Below, piece after piece: positions 1 through 6,597 of a DNA stretch of 10,813 nucleotides (positions are counted from its first letter, which is position 1; each line of letters begins with the position of its first letter). The stretch spans positions 1 to 10,813 of the forward strand of contig DFBM01000109.1 in the NCBI GenBank assembly GCA_002366645.1, read 5' to 3'. The DNA comes from Rhodobacterales bacterium UBA3080 (GTDB taxonomy: Bacteria > Pseudomonadota > Alphaproteobacteria > Rhodobacterales > Rhodobacteraceae). The position numbers and the translations under genes were made by a program. The notes under the pieces are model-generated. The model ran no database searches, had not been told where the DNA came from, and saw only the letters and a program-made list of their open reading frames with translations.

Positions 1-525
1 TTGGCGTTGCTGCAGACCGGTGGTCCGGAAACCTTGTCGATCCGTAAGCTCGCTGCCAAAGCGGGCGTCAGTCACGCAGCCCCCGCACATCACTTCGCGA
101 ATCTAACCGCGTTGCACTCCGCGCTGATGGCCGAGGGATATAAGATGTTCGCCGACTCGATGCGCGCGGAAGTCTCAAATGCGTCGGAGGACCCACGCGA
201 ACGGATACTAGCGGCGGGGCGCGGATATCTAAGCTTCGCGCAGAATAACGAGGGGTTGTTCAACCTGATATTTGGCGGCACCCCGCGCGACGTGGACGAC
301 GAGAACCTGCGCAAAGCCTCCGAAGACGCCTATAATGTACTCCGCGAAATCTGCGCCCCGATAAAAAAGGGCGAAGGCGGCAGCGAAGCTAATGAGTTAA
401 TGATTTGGTCGCTTATTCACGGGCTTGCCCGATTGATGTTGCACAGCAAGCGGGACAGCATGAATCCCGAACAGTCGTTCGAAACATGGCGGCTAATCCT
501 GCCGCCGCTGGAATTCGAAACCTAG
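1..525 (+). CDS. TetR/AcrR-family transcriptional regulator, 5'-truncated
   Basis: This is the C-terminal 174 residues of a one-component repressor that binds DNA through an N-terminal helix-turn-helix and senses a ligand through its C-terminal helical domain. Residues about 11-47 match the TetR recognition region: TLSIRKLAAKAGVSHAAPAHHF, followed by a helix with a leucine/alanine pattern (LTALHSALMAEGY). The remaining ~125 residues are helical and resemble the WHG-type TetR ligand domain. The frame is open at base 1, and the first visible codon is TTG in what is normally the middle of helix 1, so about 10-20 N-terminal residues are missing and base 1 is not the true start. The stop TAG (523-525) overlaps the stop of the converging VOC gene. 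The regulated target cannot be seen; it may lie to the left of the window. The family call is confident and the ligand is unknown. Confidence 0.85.
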   Translation: MALLQTGGPETLSIRKLAAKAGVSHAAPAHHFANLTALHSALMAEGYKMFADSMRAEVSNASEDPRERILAAGRGYLSFAQNNEGLFNLIFGGTPRDVDDENLRKASEDAYNVLREICAPIKKGEGGSEANELMIWSLIHGLARLMLHSKRDSMNPEQSFETWRLILPPLEFET

Positions 526-935
526 CTGGCGAAAATTCCTTCAAAGTCGGCAAAGCCCTTAACTTCGATCGGATTTTCGCTGGGGTCATAAAAGAACATT
601 GTCCACTGCTCACCCGGCTCTCCTTCGAAACGGACTGACGGCGCAATCACGAACTCCAAGTCTGCCGCTTGGAGTTTTGACGCGAGCAGCTTCCAGTCTT
701 CCAAAGGCAATACCACGCCCAGATGCGGCATCGGAACCTTCGTCCCACCCACCATACCGGTTTTTTCAACAGAAAACGGTTCGCCAAGGTGCAAGGAAAT
801 CTGGTGTCCGAAGAAATTGAAGTCCACCCAAGTTTCGGTGCTTCGCCCTTCGGCACATCCAAGAAGCCCGCCATAAAACGCACGGGCATCCGTTAAATCA
901 CGGACGTTATACGCAAGGTGGAACGCAGATTTCAT
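522..935 (-). CDS. VOC-superfamily (glyoxalase/bleomycin-resistance fold) protein
   Basis: A 137-residue protein with the duplicated beta-alpha-beta-beta-beta pattern of the vicinal oxygen chelate superfamily. The first module begins FHLAYNVRDLTDARAFYGGLLG, and the second (from about residue 68) runs MPHLGVVLPLEDW to YDPSENPIEVKGF. Candidate metal ligands are His6, His71 and Glu124, with His49 (SLHL) as a possible fourth. Members include glyoxalase I, dioxygenases and small-molecule resistance proteins; the sequence does not tell which. The start ATG (935-933) overlaps the trpB stop as ATGA, so it is probably translated by coupling as the last gene of the ihfB-lapA-trpF-trpB operon. Its stop is shared with the TetR gene on the other strand. 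No function in tryptophan synthesis is established from the sequence. Confidence 0.85.
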   Translation of the reverse strand: MKSAFHLAYNVRDLTDARAFYGGLLGCAEGRSTETWVDFNFFGHQISLHLGEPFSVEKTGMVGGTKVPMPHLGVVLPLEDWKLLASKLQAADLEFVIAPSVRFEGEPGEQWTMFFYDPSENPIEVKGFADFEGIFAS

Positions 936-2158
936 TCGTTGAAATCCACGCCCAGTGCGGCAGCAACAGTGAAGATATCTTTATCGCCACGGCCACACAT
1001 ATTCATGATGATTACATGGTCCTTTGGCAGATTCGGGGCAATCTTTGCGACATGCGCCAAAGCGTGCGACGGTTCGAGCGCGGGGATAATCCCCTCGGTG
1101 GTGCAGGAAAGCTGGAACGCTTCAAGCGCCTCGACGTCGGTAATCGCGACATACTCCACGCGACCAATATCATTCAGCCACGAATGCTCGGGACCGATTC
1201 CTGGATAATCGAGGCCCGCAGAAATCGAGTGCCCCTCCAGAATTTGCCCATCATCGTCCTGCAACAAATACGTGCGGTTGCCATGCAGCACACCCGGACG
1301 TCCTCCCGAAAGGCTGGCCGCGTGCTCGTTACGATCGTCAACACCGTGCCCACCGGCCTCAACCCCGATAATTCCGACTTCTTTGTCGTCGAGGAACGGG
1401 AAGAACAGACCCATCGCGTTCGAGCCACCGCCAATTGCGGCAATCAGAGTGTCCGGCAACCGGCCTTCCTGCTCAAGAATTTGCTCGCGGGCCTCTTTGC
1501 CGATAATCGACTGGAAATCGCGAACCATTTCCGGATAAGGATGCGGGCCAGCAACCGTCCCGATGCAATAAAACGTCTCGTCGATATTGGTAACCCAATC
1601 ACGCATCGCTTCGTTCATCGCGTCCTTCAAAGTGCCGCGACCAGCCGTGACCGGTACAACCTCCGCCCCCAGCAGTTTCATACGGAACACGTTCGGCGCC
1701 TGACGTTCAACATCTGTTGCGCCCATAAACACCACACACTTCAAGCCGAATTTCGCACAAACCGTCGCCGTTGCAACGCCGTGTTGCCCTGCACCGGTCT
1801 CGGCAATAATCCGTGTTTTACCCATGCGCCGTGCCAGCAAAATCTGCCCCAGCACGTTGTTGATCTTATGCGCACCGGTGTGGTTCAGCTCGTCCCGCTT
1901 CAGGTAGATCTTCGCACCGCCAAGATGCTTGGTCAGACCTTCAGCAAAATAAAGGGGGCTGGGCCGTCCAACGTAGTGCTTCCATAAATCATCCATTTCG
2001 GCCCAGAAGGAATCGTCGGTTTTTGCCTTCTCGTACTCGGCCTCTAGATCAAGAATAAGCGGCATTAGGGTTTCGGCCACGAAGCGCCCGCCATAATTGC
2101 CGAAACGACCCTGCTCATCAGGGCCAGTCTTGTAGGAATTCACCTTATCCGAGGCCAT
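932..2158 (-). CDS. trpB: Tryptophan synthase beta chain
   Basis: TrpB condenses indole with L-serine to give L-tryptophan in a PLP-dependent beta-replacement, normally in an alpha2-beta2 complex with TrpA. From the ATG at 2158 the protein is 408 residues, a normal length. Landmarks are NYGGRF near the N-terminus, the PLP lysine in HTGAHKINN (Lys98), the catalytic glutamate in ETGAGQHG (Glu120), the phosphate-binding GGGSNAMG (about 243-250) and the C-terminal CGRGDKD, with Cys in place of the enterobacterial Ser that faces the PLP pyridine. A GTG at 2161-2159 directly precedes the ATG. I prefer the ATG because AAAGGAG leaves only 2 bases before the GTG but 5 before the ATG, and because it makes a TGATG overlap with the trpF stop. 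trpA is not next in line: the following gene is the VOC gene. Confidence 0.97.
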   Translation of the reverse strand: MASDKVNSYKTGPDEQGRFGNYGGRFVAETLMPLILDLEAEYEKAKTDDSFWAEMDDLWKHYVGRPSPLYFAEGLTKHLGGAKIYLKRDELNHTGAHKINNVLGQILLARRMGKTRIIAETGAGQHGVATATVCAKFGLKCVVFMGATDVERQAPNVFRMKLLGAEVVPVTAGRGTLKDAMNEAMRDWVTNIDETFYCIGTVAGPHPYPEMVRDFQSIIGKEAREQILEQEGRLPDTLIAAIGGGSNAMGLFFPFLDDKEVGIIGVEAGGHGVDDRNEHAASLSGGRPGVLHGNRTYLLQDDDGQILEGHSISAGLDYPGIGPEHSWLNDIGRVEYVAITDVEALEAFQLSCTTEGIIPALEPSHALAHVAKIAPNLPKDHVIIMNMCGRGDKDIFTVAAALGVDFNE

Positions 2159-2796
2159 CACACCGCTCCTTTAGCGGCCTTCACAAAGGCCGCGATCTTG
2201 TCCAAATCCTTCACCCCCGGCGCACTTTCAACGCCCGAGGAAACATCAACCATCGTCGCACCGGTCAGTTCCATCGCCGCGGCGACATTCTCGGGCGTCA
2301 AGCCACCTGCGAGCATCCACGGCACCGTCCACTCAAAACCGGCGATCAAACGCCAGTCAAATGCCACGGCATTCCCCCCCGGTAGCGCGCTACCTTTAGG
2401 GGGTTTGGCATCGACAAGCAACTGATCAGCGACTGTGGCGTAATCTTTCAAGGCCTGCAGATCCGAAGCCTCCGCCACCCCGACTGCCTTCATCACCGGC
2501 AAACCGAACTTCGCCTTTACTTCGGCCACCCGTTCAGGCGTTTCCCCGCCGTGTAACTGAAGCATATCCACCGGAACCTTGGCCAACATCTCGGCCAGCG
2601 CGGCATCGTCCGCATTTACCGTTAAAGCAACCTTTACCACACCCCCGGGTACGGACTTGGCCAGCACGGCCGCCTGCTCATAAGTCAAATGTCTTGGAGA
2701 TTTCGAAAAGAACACAAAGCCGACGTAAGTTGCGCCAGCATTAACCGCAGCCTTCACAGATTCCGGCGTGCTCAGCCCGCAAATTTTAACGTGCAT
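2158..2796 (-). CDS. trpF: Phosphoribosylanthranilate isomerase
   Basis: TrpF performs the Amadori rearrangement of N-(5'-phosphoribosyl)anthranilate to CdRP, the third step of tryptophan synthesis. It is a cytoplasmic (beta/alpha)8 barrel. The 212-residue length is usual for the family. The N-terminal VKICGL carries the catalytic cysteine (Cys6). GFVFFSKSPRH (about 26-36) follows, then the catalytic aspartate in LLVDAKP (Asp129), AGGLTPENV (about 163-171) and the phosphate-binding end VDVSSGVESAPGVKD. The start ATG overlaps the lapA stop by one base (TGATG), and its own stop overlaps trpB in the same way, so lapA, trpF and trpB are probably translationally coupled. Nothing is truncated or missing. 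Confidence 0.97.
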   Translation of the reverse strand: MHVKICGLSTPESVKAAVNAGATYVGFVFFSKSPRHLTYEQAAVLAKSVPGGVVKVALTVNADDAALAEMLAKVPVDMLQLHGGETPERVAEVKAKFGLPVMKAVGVAEASDLQALKDYATVADQLLVDAKPPKGSALPGGNAVAFDWRLIAGFEWTVPWMLAGGLTPENVAAAMELTGATMVDVSSGVESAPGVKDLDKIAAFVKAAKGAV

Positions 2797-3131
2797 CAGT
2801 TCAGCAGCGCGAGGACGTCATCCTCTTCGGTGCCTGCCTGCTTTTTCAACGCATCTACTTCGCGCGCCAAACTTGCGGCCTCGCGCTTCTTCGCGGCAGC
2901 CTCGCGGCGCAACTTGTGCTCGCGGAAATATTCCAGAACGTATCCGACCAGAAGGCCCGCCATCATCGACAGCAAAATAACGACAAACAAAGGCAGGCGC
3001 ACCGAAACCGGAAACAGTCCGGACAGTTGTTCAGGTAGAACCGCCAGCGTCACCATCTCGCGGTTAGCCAGCGCCAACAGAATCAGCACCAGCATCAAAA
3101 CAACATAAAAGCTGTAGCGAAGATATCGCAT
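2796..3131 (-). CDS. lapA: LapA-domain (DUF1049) inner-membrane protein
   Basis: A 111-residue membrane protein of the LapA (YciS-like) type. In E. coli, LapA works with LapB in controlling lipopolysaccharide synthesis; that role is inferred here only from the family. Two hydrophobic segments are visible, about residues 7-23 and 45-67. A cytoplasmic coiled-coil rich in Lys, Arg, Glu and Ala follows (about 68-99), with a short acidic tail (TEEDD). The start ATG (3131) has AAAGGAAA six bases upstream, and the gene begins 17 bases after the ihfB stop; its stop overlaps trpF by one base. The ihfB-lapA pairing is conserved in many alphaproteobacteria, whereas E. coli has lapA elsewhere with lapB. 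No lapB is seen in the window. Confidence 0.85.
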   Translation of the reverse strand: MRYLRYSFYVVLMLVLILLALANREMVTLAVLPEQLSGLFPVSVRLPLFVVILLSMMAGLLVGYVLEYFREHKLRREAAAKKREAASLAREVDALKKQAGTEEDDVLALLN

Positions 3132-3148
3132 AGAATTTCCTTTGGCGC

Positions 3149-3430
3149 TTATCGGCCGTTTAGGCGATCACGCAGACGTTTGCCGGTTTTGAAGAACGGC
3201 ACATATTTTTCGTCAACCGACACAGATTCACCGGTACGCGGATTGCGCCCCATGCGCGCGTCGCGCTTCTTAACAGAAAACGCCCCGAAACCACGCAATT
3301 CGACACGGTTACCTTCGGCCATCGCCTCGATAATCTGGTCAAATATTGTACCAACGATGCGTTCAACATCGCGCTGGTACAAATGCGGATTTTCATCTGC
3401 AATCTTCTGGACAAGTTCAGATTTTATCAT
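3149..3430 (-). CDS. ihfB: Integration host factor, beta subunit
   Basis: IHF-beta (HimD) pairs with IHF-alpha to bend DNA by about 160 degrees at WATCAR-N4-TTR sites, acting in transcription, replication and recombination. The protein is 93 residues, close to the usual 94. It shows the N-terminal helices (SELVQKIADENP), the beta-saddle VELRGFGAFSVKKR with Glu44 and Arg46, and the arm tip GRNPRTGE, whose Pro64 corresponds to the DNA-intercalating proline. The C-terminus KTGKRLRDRLNGR completes the fold. The frame is open for another 67 codons upstream, but homology begins exactly at ATG 3430 (MIKSELVQ), which has AAGGGTGG just upstream, so I use that start. It is the first gene of a block with lapA, trpF, trpB and the VOC gene, and it follows rpsA as in many proteobacteria. 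Confidence 0.96.
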   Translation of the reverse strand: MIKSELVQKIADENPHLYQRDVERIVGTIFDQIIEAMAEGNRVELRGFGAFSVKKRDARMGRNPRTGESVSVDEKYVPFFKTGKRLRDRLNGR

Positions 3431-3713
3431 TGGTTCCACCCTTTCCCGAATTCGCCCCGCTAAATATACGGAAACGTTCAAGTTTACTGGATACGAGTTA
3501 CTGTTATCAGTCGTTATACTGACAGCATTATTCATTTTTGGGAAGTCGGCGCATCCGCCTGAACGCAAGATTCCACACCCGAAAGCGGTTTTTTGCCGAA
3601 GTTGTCGCAGCAAGAGTTGTGCAATTGGCAATCTCGTCGCCGCTACTCACCGTGTTGCCACATATCTCAAGGCTAGTGATTCGATGCGTATACACGAGTT
3701 TAACTAAAACAAA
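3431..3713. other. Non-coding region between the rpsA terminator and ihfB
   Basis: These ~280 bases (340 if counted from the rpsA stop) hold no gene I can support. The ORFs here, including the open extension of ihfB and a 64-codon frame at 3528-3722, have no recognisable domains and no good ribosome binding site. The region presumably contains the ihfB promoter, because a strong terminator separates ihfB from rpsA. The stretch nearest ihfB is AT-richer (about 3460-3540) and holds a dyad at 3501-3525. A TATATT hexamer on the minus strand, about 40 bases upstream of the ihfB start, is a possible -10 but lacks a good -35 partner. Two GANTC sites, the target of the alphaproteobacterial methylase CcrM, occur as GATTC near 3569 and 3679. 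Confidence 0.6.
3501..3525. promoter_or_regulatory. Imperfect dyad upstream of ihfB, possible operator
   Basis: The sequence has the form CTGT-tat-CAGT-cgttat-ACTG-ACAG: two inverted pairs of 4 bases (CTGT/ACAG and CAGT/ACTG) around a short AT-rich centre, with a 3-base offset on one side. It lies 71-95 bases upstream of the ihfB start, in the region expected to carry the promoter. It could be an operator or a small hairpin in a long leader. It does not fit the IHF consensus well: TATCAG is present but the TTR element is missing at the right distance, so autoregulation by IHF at this exact site is not supported. Confidence 0.3.
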
Positions 3714-3748
3714 GGGCGGCACCGTCGCCGATGCCGCCCCGATTTTTT
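3703..3748 (-). terminator. Rho-independent terminator of rpsA (bidirectional shape)
   Basis: An 8-bp perfect stem GGGCGGCA/TGCCGCCC (3714-3721 with 3732-3739) encloses a 10-base loop. Read on the minus strand it follows the rpsA stop by about 30 bases and is succeeded by TTTGTTTT (3713-3706), as expected for intrinsic termination. The plus strand also has six Ts after the stem (3743-3748), so the element could stop transcription both ways, although no plus-strand gene enters it. It separates rpsA from ihfB, which implies a separate promoter for ihfB. Confidence 0.85.
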
Positions 3749-3770
3749 AGACCTTCAGGTCAGATGACGA

Positions 3771-5453
3771 TTACTCGTCGCCGCCCTTCAGAGCGGCGCC
3801 AAGAATATCACCCAAGGACGCGCCGGAGTCCGAAGAACCATACTGTTCAACGGCTTCCTTCTCTTCCGCAATTTCGCGTGCTTTGATCGAGAGACCAAGA
3901 CGGCGGTTTGCGCGGTCGATGTTTGTCACACGTGCGTCGATCTTGTCACCAACCGAGAAACGCTCAGGGCGCTGCTCTGCACGGTCACGCGACAGGTCGG
4001 AGCGACGGATGAAGGCTTTCATGCCATCGTGCTCGACTTCGATGCCGCCATCTTCGATGGATGTAACTTCAACCGTTACAACAGCACCGCGTTTGATGCC
4101 GTCTGTGGCACCAACGAACGGGTCACCGTCCAAGGCTTTGATCGAAAGCGAGATACGCTCTTTCTCGACATCAACATCGGTGACAACGGCCTTAACCACA
4201 TCGCCTTTGTTGTAGTCTTGAATGGCTTCGTCGCCAGTGCGATCCCAGTCGAGGTCCGACAAGTGAACCATACCGTCGATGTCGCCGTCGAGACCAACGA
4301 ACAAACCGAACTCGGTGATGTTCTTGATTTCGCCTTCGACTTCTGTACCGGCAGGGAACTTCGCAGCGAAGTTGTCCCACGGGTTGCCCTGTGTCTGTTT
4401 CAGACCAAGGGAAACGCGGCGACGTGTGCTGTCGATTTCCAGAACCATAACTTCAACTTCTTGCGAAGTAGAAACGATTTTGCCCGGGTGTACGTTCTTC
4501 TTGGTCCAAGACATTTCGGAAACGTGAACAAGACCTTCAACGCCAGCTTCAAGCTCAACAAACGCACCGTAGTCGGTGATGTTTGTAACGCGGCCCATAT
4601 GAACGGATCCAAGTGGGTAACGTGCTTCGACGTCTGCCCAAGGATCTTCCTGCAGCTGTTTCATGCCAAGGCTGATACGCTGTGTGTCTTTGTTGATTTT
4701 AACAACCTGAACTTTGACCGTGCCACCAATTTCCAGAATTTCGGATGGGTGGTTAACACGACGCCAAGCCATGTCGGTAACGTGCAACAGGCCGTCAACA
4801 CCGCCAAGATCAACGAATGCACCGTAGTCAGTGATGTTTTTAACAACACCCTCGACAACGTCACCTTCAGCCAATTTGCCGATGATTTCGGAGCGCTGCT
4901 CAGCGCGCGACTCTTCAAGGATTGCACGACGGGAAACAACGATGTTGCCACGACGACGGTCCATTTTCAGAATCTGGAACGGCTGTGCGATGTGCATCAA
5001 TGCAGTCGCGTCACGTACCGGGCGAACGTCAACCTGCGAACCAGGCAAGAACGCAACAGCGCCGCCAAGATCAACAGTGAAGCCACCTTTAACGCGACCG
5101 AAGATAGCGCCTTCGACCTGCTCTTCAGCTTCAGCAGCTTTTTCGAGACGGTCCCAAGCTTCTTCGCGACGGGCTTTTTCACGGCTAAGGATAGCCTCGC
5201 CACGTGCGTTTTCTACGCGGTCAAGAAATACCTCTACAGTATCGCCAACGGCGACTTCTGCGGGCTGACCTGGCATAGCGAATTCTTTAAGATCGATGCG
5301 GCCTTCCATTTTGTAGCCGATATCGATGATGGCCTGTCCAGCTTCAATAGCAATAACAGTGCCTTTAACAACGGAACCCTCATCGGGGGTTTCCAGCTCG
5401 AAGCTTTCGTTAAGAAGGGCTTCGAAGTCTTCCATGGATACGGAAGCAGCCAT
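3771..5453 (-). CDS. rpsA: 30S ribosomal protein S1
   Basis: S1 binds single-stranded mRNA and helps the 30S subunit load messages, especially those with weak Shine-Dalgarno sites or structure. The 560-residue protein has six S1 (OB-fold) repeats at about residues 26-92, 110-176, 197-265, 282-352, 369-439 and 456-525. The first two are divergent, as is usual for the ribosome-binding half. Repeats 3-5 carry the clear signature ITDYGAFV or ITEFGLFV followed by GLLHVTD, GLVHVSE or GMVHLSD. The acidic tail ends LGAALKGGDE. ATG 5453 has AGGAG about 8 bases upstream (ATTAGGAGACTACAT). It lies 116 bases after cmk, the arrangement found in most proteobacteria, and ends at a strong terminator. The E. 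coli gene represses its own translation; a leader hairpin here could serve the same purpose, but that is inference. Confidence 0.98.
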   Translation of the reverse strand: MAASVSMEDFEALLNESFELETPDEGSVVKGTVIAIEAGQAIIDIGYKMEGRIDLKEFAMPGQPAEVAVGDTVEVFLDRVENARGEAILSREKARREEAWDRLEKAAEAEEQVEGAIFGRVKGGFTVDLGGAVAFLPGSQVDVRPVRDATALMHIAQPFQILKMDRRRGNIVVSRRAILEESRAEQRSEIIGKLAEGDVVEGVVKNITDYGAFVDLGGVDGLLHVTDMAWRRVNHPSEILEIGGTVKVQVVKINKDTQRISLGMKQLQEDPWADVEARYPLGSVHMGRVTNITDYGAFVELEAGVEGLVHVSEMSWTKKNVHPGKIVSTSQEVEVMVLEIDSTRRRVSLGLKQTQGNPWDNFAAKFPAGTEVEGEIKNITEFGLFVGLDGDIDGMVHLSDLDWDRTGDEAIQDYNKGDVVKAVVTDVDVEKERISLSIKALDGDPFVGATDGIKRGAVVTVEVTSIEDGGIEVEHDGMKAFIRRSDLSRDRAEQRPERFSVGDKIDARVTNIDRANRRLGLSIKAREIAEEKEAVEQYGSSDSGASLGDILGAALKGGDE

Positions 5454-5483
5454 ATGTAGTCTCCTAATATTTTGTTTTACGGG

Positions 5484-5504
5484 CCGTGCGGTTGGTTCCG
5501 CCGG
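5484..5504 (-). promoter_or_regulatory. Small hairpin in the rpsA leader
   Basis: On the minus strand the leader can form CCG-GCGG-aaccaa-CCGC-A-CGG, a 7-bp stem with one bulged A and a 6-base loop, 31-51 bases upstream of the rpsA start. No run of U follows, so it is not an intrinsic terminator. Its place in the leader of a self-regulated ribosomal protein gene makes a role in S1 autoregulation conceivable. I found no convincing -35/-10 pair elsewhere in the 116-base cmk-rpsA gap, so it is unclear whether the hairpin lies in an rpsA-specific leader or in read-through RNA from cmk. Confidence 0.25.
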
Positions 5505-5569
5505 TCTTTCGGTTAACGGGTCATGAGGCAGTGGTTAAAACGACAAGCAGGGCAGAATTTTATCCACCC

Positions 5570-6199
5570 TTATCCGATTCGTTTTTGTATTAGCGCCAAA
5601 GCCTCGGCAACGGCTGCGTCTATAGACAATTTCGTAGTGTCTAGCAAGAGCGCATCCTGTGCCGGCTTCATAGGGGCCACATCCCGCGCGGCATCCCGCG
5701 CATCGCGCGCGCGCAGGTCGATAAGAACCTGCCCGACGGTCAGGTCAGGCTTATCTGGCACCAACTCCTTTTGGCGGCGTTCTGCCCGAACTTCGTCACT
5801 GGCGGTCACATAGATTTTCACCTCGGCCTCGGGGCAGATCACGGTGCCGATATCTCGCCCGTCGAGGATCGCGCCACCCTCGCGTCGGGCGTAGTCTTTC
5901 TGGAACTCCAGTAATGCTTCGCGGACCGGCGGCATGGCCGCCACCTTGCTCGCCGCTTGCCCCGCCATTCCGGTGCGCAAATCATCTCGGTTCAAATCCG
6001 TATCCGACAGGTTCCCCGCCACCCGCGCCGCTACCACCGGATCAATCACGCCCCGACCGATCTCCAACGCCTTGACGCCCACCGCACGATATAGGGAGCC
6101 AGTATCCAGATATGCGAACCCGAATTTCTCGGCCACAGCACGGCTAATCGTCCCCTTACCCGCCGCTGCCGGGCCGTCAATTGCTACCGTGAATTTCAT
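5570..6199 (-). CDS. cmk: Cytidylate kinase
   Basis: Cmk phosphorylates CMP and dCMP with ATP to the diphosphates, recycling cytidylates for RNA, DNA and lipid synthesis. The 209-residue protein begins KFTVAIDGPAAAGKGT, with the P-loop at about residues 9-17. It continues with the nucleotide-site motif YLDTGSLYRAVG (30-41) and LDGRDIGTVICPEA (112-125). The Arg/Asp-rich lid (about 163-176) is followed by PAQDALLLDTT. The length is at the short end but normal for alphaproteobacteria (E. coli 227). The start overlaps the stop of the GFA-like gene as ATGA, so translation is probably coupled; rpsA follows 116 bases downstream. Confidence 0.97.
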   Translation of the reverse strand: MKFTVAIDGPAAAGKGTISRAVAEKFGFAYLDTGSLYRAVGVKALEIGRGVIDPVVAARVAGNLSDTDLNRDDLRTGMAGQAASKVAAMPPVREALLEFQKDYARREGGAILDGRDIGTVICPEAEVKIYVTASDEVRAERRQKELVPDKPDLTVGQVLIDLRARDARDAARDVAPMKPAQDALLLDTTKLSIDAAVAEALALIQKRIG

Positions 6200-6597
6200 C
6201 GGACCACCGCCGTCAGTTCCGCATCATCCTGCTCGGCTTGCGACAGACCTTTCATGATCTGGTAGTAATCGCCCTTGTCCGCCACAAAGATATGCCCCGC
6301 AGTTTGCAAACCGGTAGCGCCATCGAGCGTTCCGGCAAATATCGAGAGGTTTTCGCCGCCACCATCCCAGAACAAGTTCGAACCACACACACCACAAAAT
6401 CCGCGTTTGGCCGTAGTCGACGATTGATACCACGTTACCGCACCGTCAATTTCGATGTCGCCCCGCGCAGCGGACGTGGCCGCAACATGGTGGCCCGATG
6501 CTTTCCGGCACTGCTGGCAATGACAATTAACAACCGGTCGCAATGCGCCGCTAACCGAATAGGTCACCGCCCCGCACAAGCAACCGCCCGACTTCAT
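6196..6597 (-). CDS. GFA/CENP-V-family zinc-binding protein
   Basis: A 133-residue protein of the family often annotated as glutathione-dependent formaldehyde-activating enzyme. It has the typical cysteine set: GGCLCGAVTY (Cys6, Cys8), NCHCQQCRKASG (Cys25, 27, 30) and RGFCGVCGSNLFW (Cys68, Cys71), which in Gfa hold two zinc ions. Family members are diverse. Many in this group do not accelerate S-hydroxymethylglutathione formation, so the enzyme name should not be taken literally. The start ATG overlaps the aroA stop and its own stop overlaps the cmk start, both as ATGA; AAAGGA lies about 6 bases before the ATG. It thus sits in the conserved aroA-cmk pair with no intergenic space. The fold assignment is firm and the role unknown. 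Confidence 0.9.
   Translation of the reverse strand: MKSGGCLCGAVTYSVSGALRPVVNCHCQQCRKASGHHVAATSAARGDIEIDGAVTWYQSSTTAKRGFCGVCGSNLFWDGGGENLSIFAGTLDGATGLQTAGHIFVADKGDYYQIMKGLSQAEQDDAELTAVVR

Noticed and set aside
1016..1987. 323-codon open frame on the plus strand opposite trpB
   Set aside because: Shadow of trpB: rich in Arg, Asn and His, with no domain and no ribosome binding site.
3501..3525. IHF binding site in the dyad upstream of ihfB
   Set aside because: TATCAG fits the first half of WATCAR-N4-TTR but the TTR part does not match at the required spacing.
3149..3631. 160-residue version of IHF-beta with an extra 67 N-terminal residues
   Set aside because: Homology starts exactly at the internal ATG 3430, giving the normal 93 residues with a ribosome binding site; the extension resembles nothing.
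4029..5459. 476-codon open frame on the plus strand opposite rpsA
   Set aside because: It lies wholly antisense to a certain rpsA and its translation has no recognisable domain; long antisense frames are a by-product of the codon use of the S1 gene.
5690..5720. GC-alternating run (GCGCGC) in cmk as a Z-DNA or repeat element
   Set aside because: It encodes the Arg/Asp/Ala-rich lid of cytidylate kinase and is explained by codon use.
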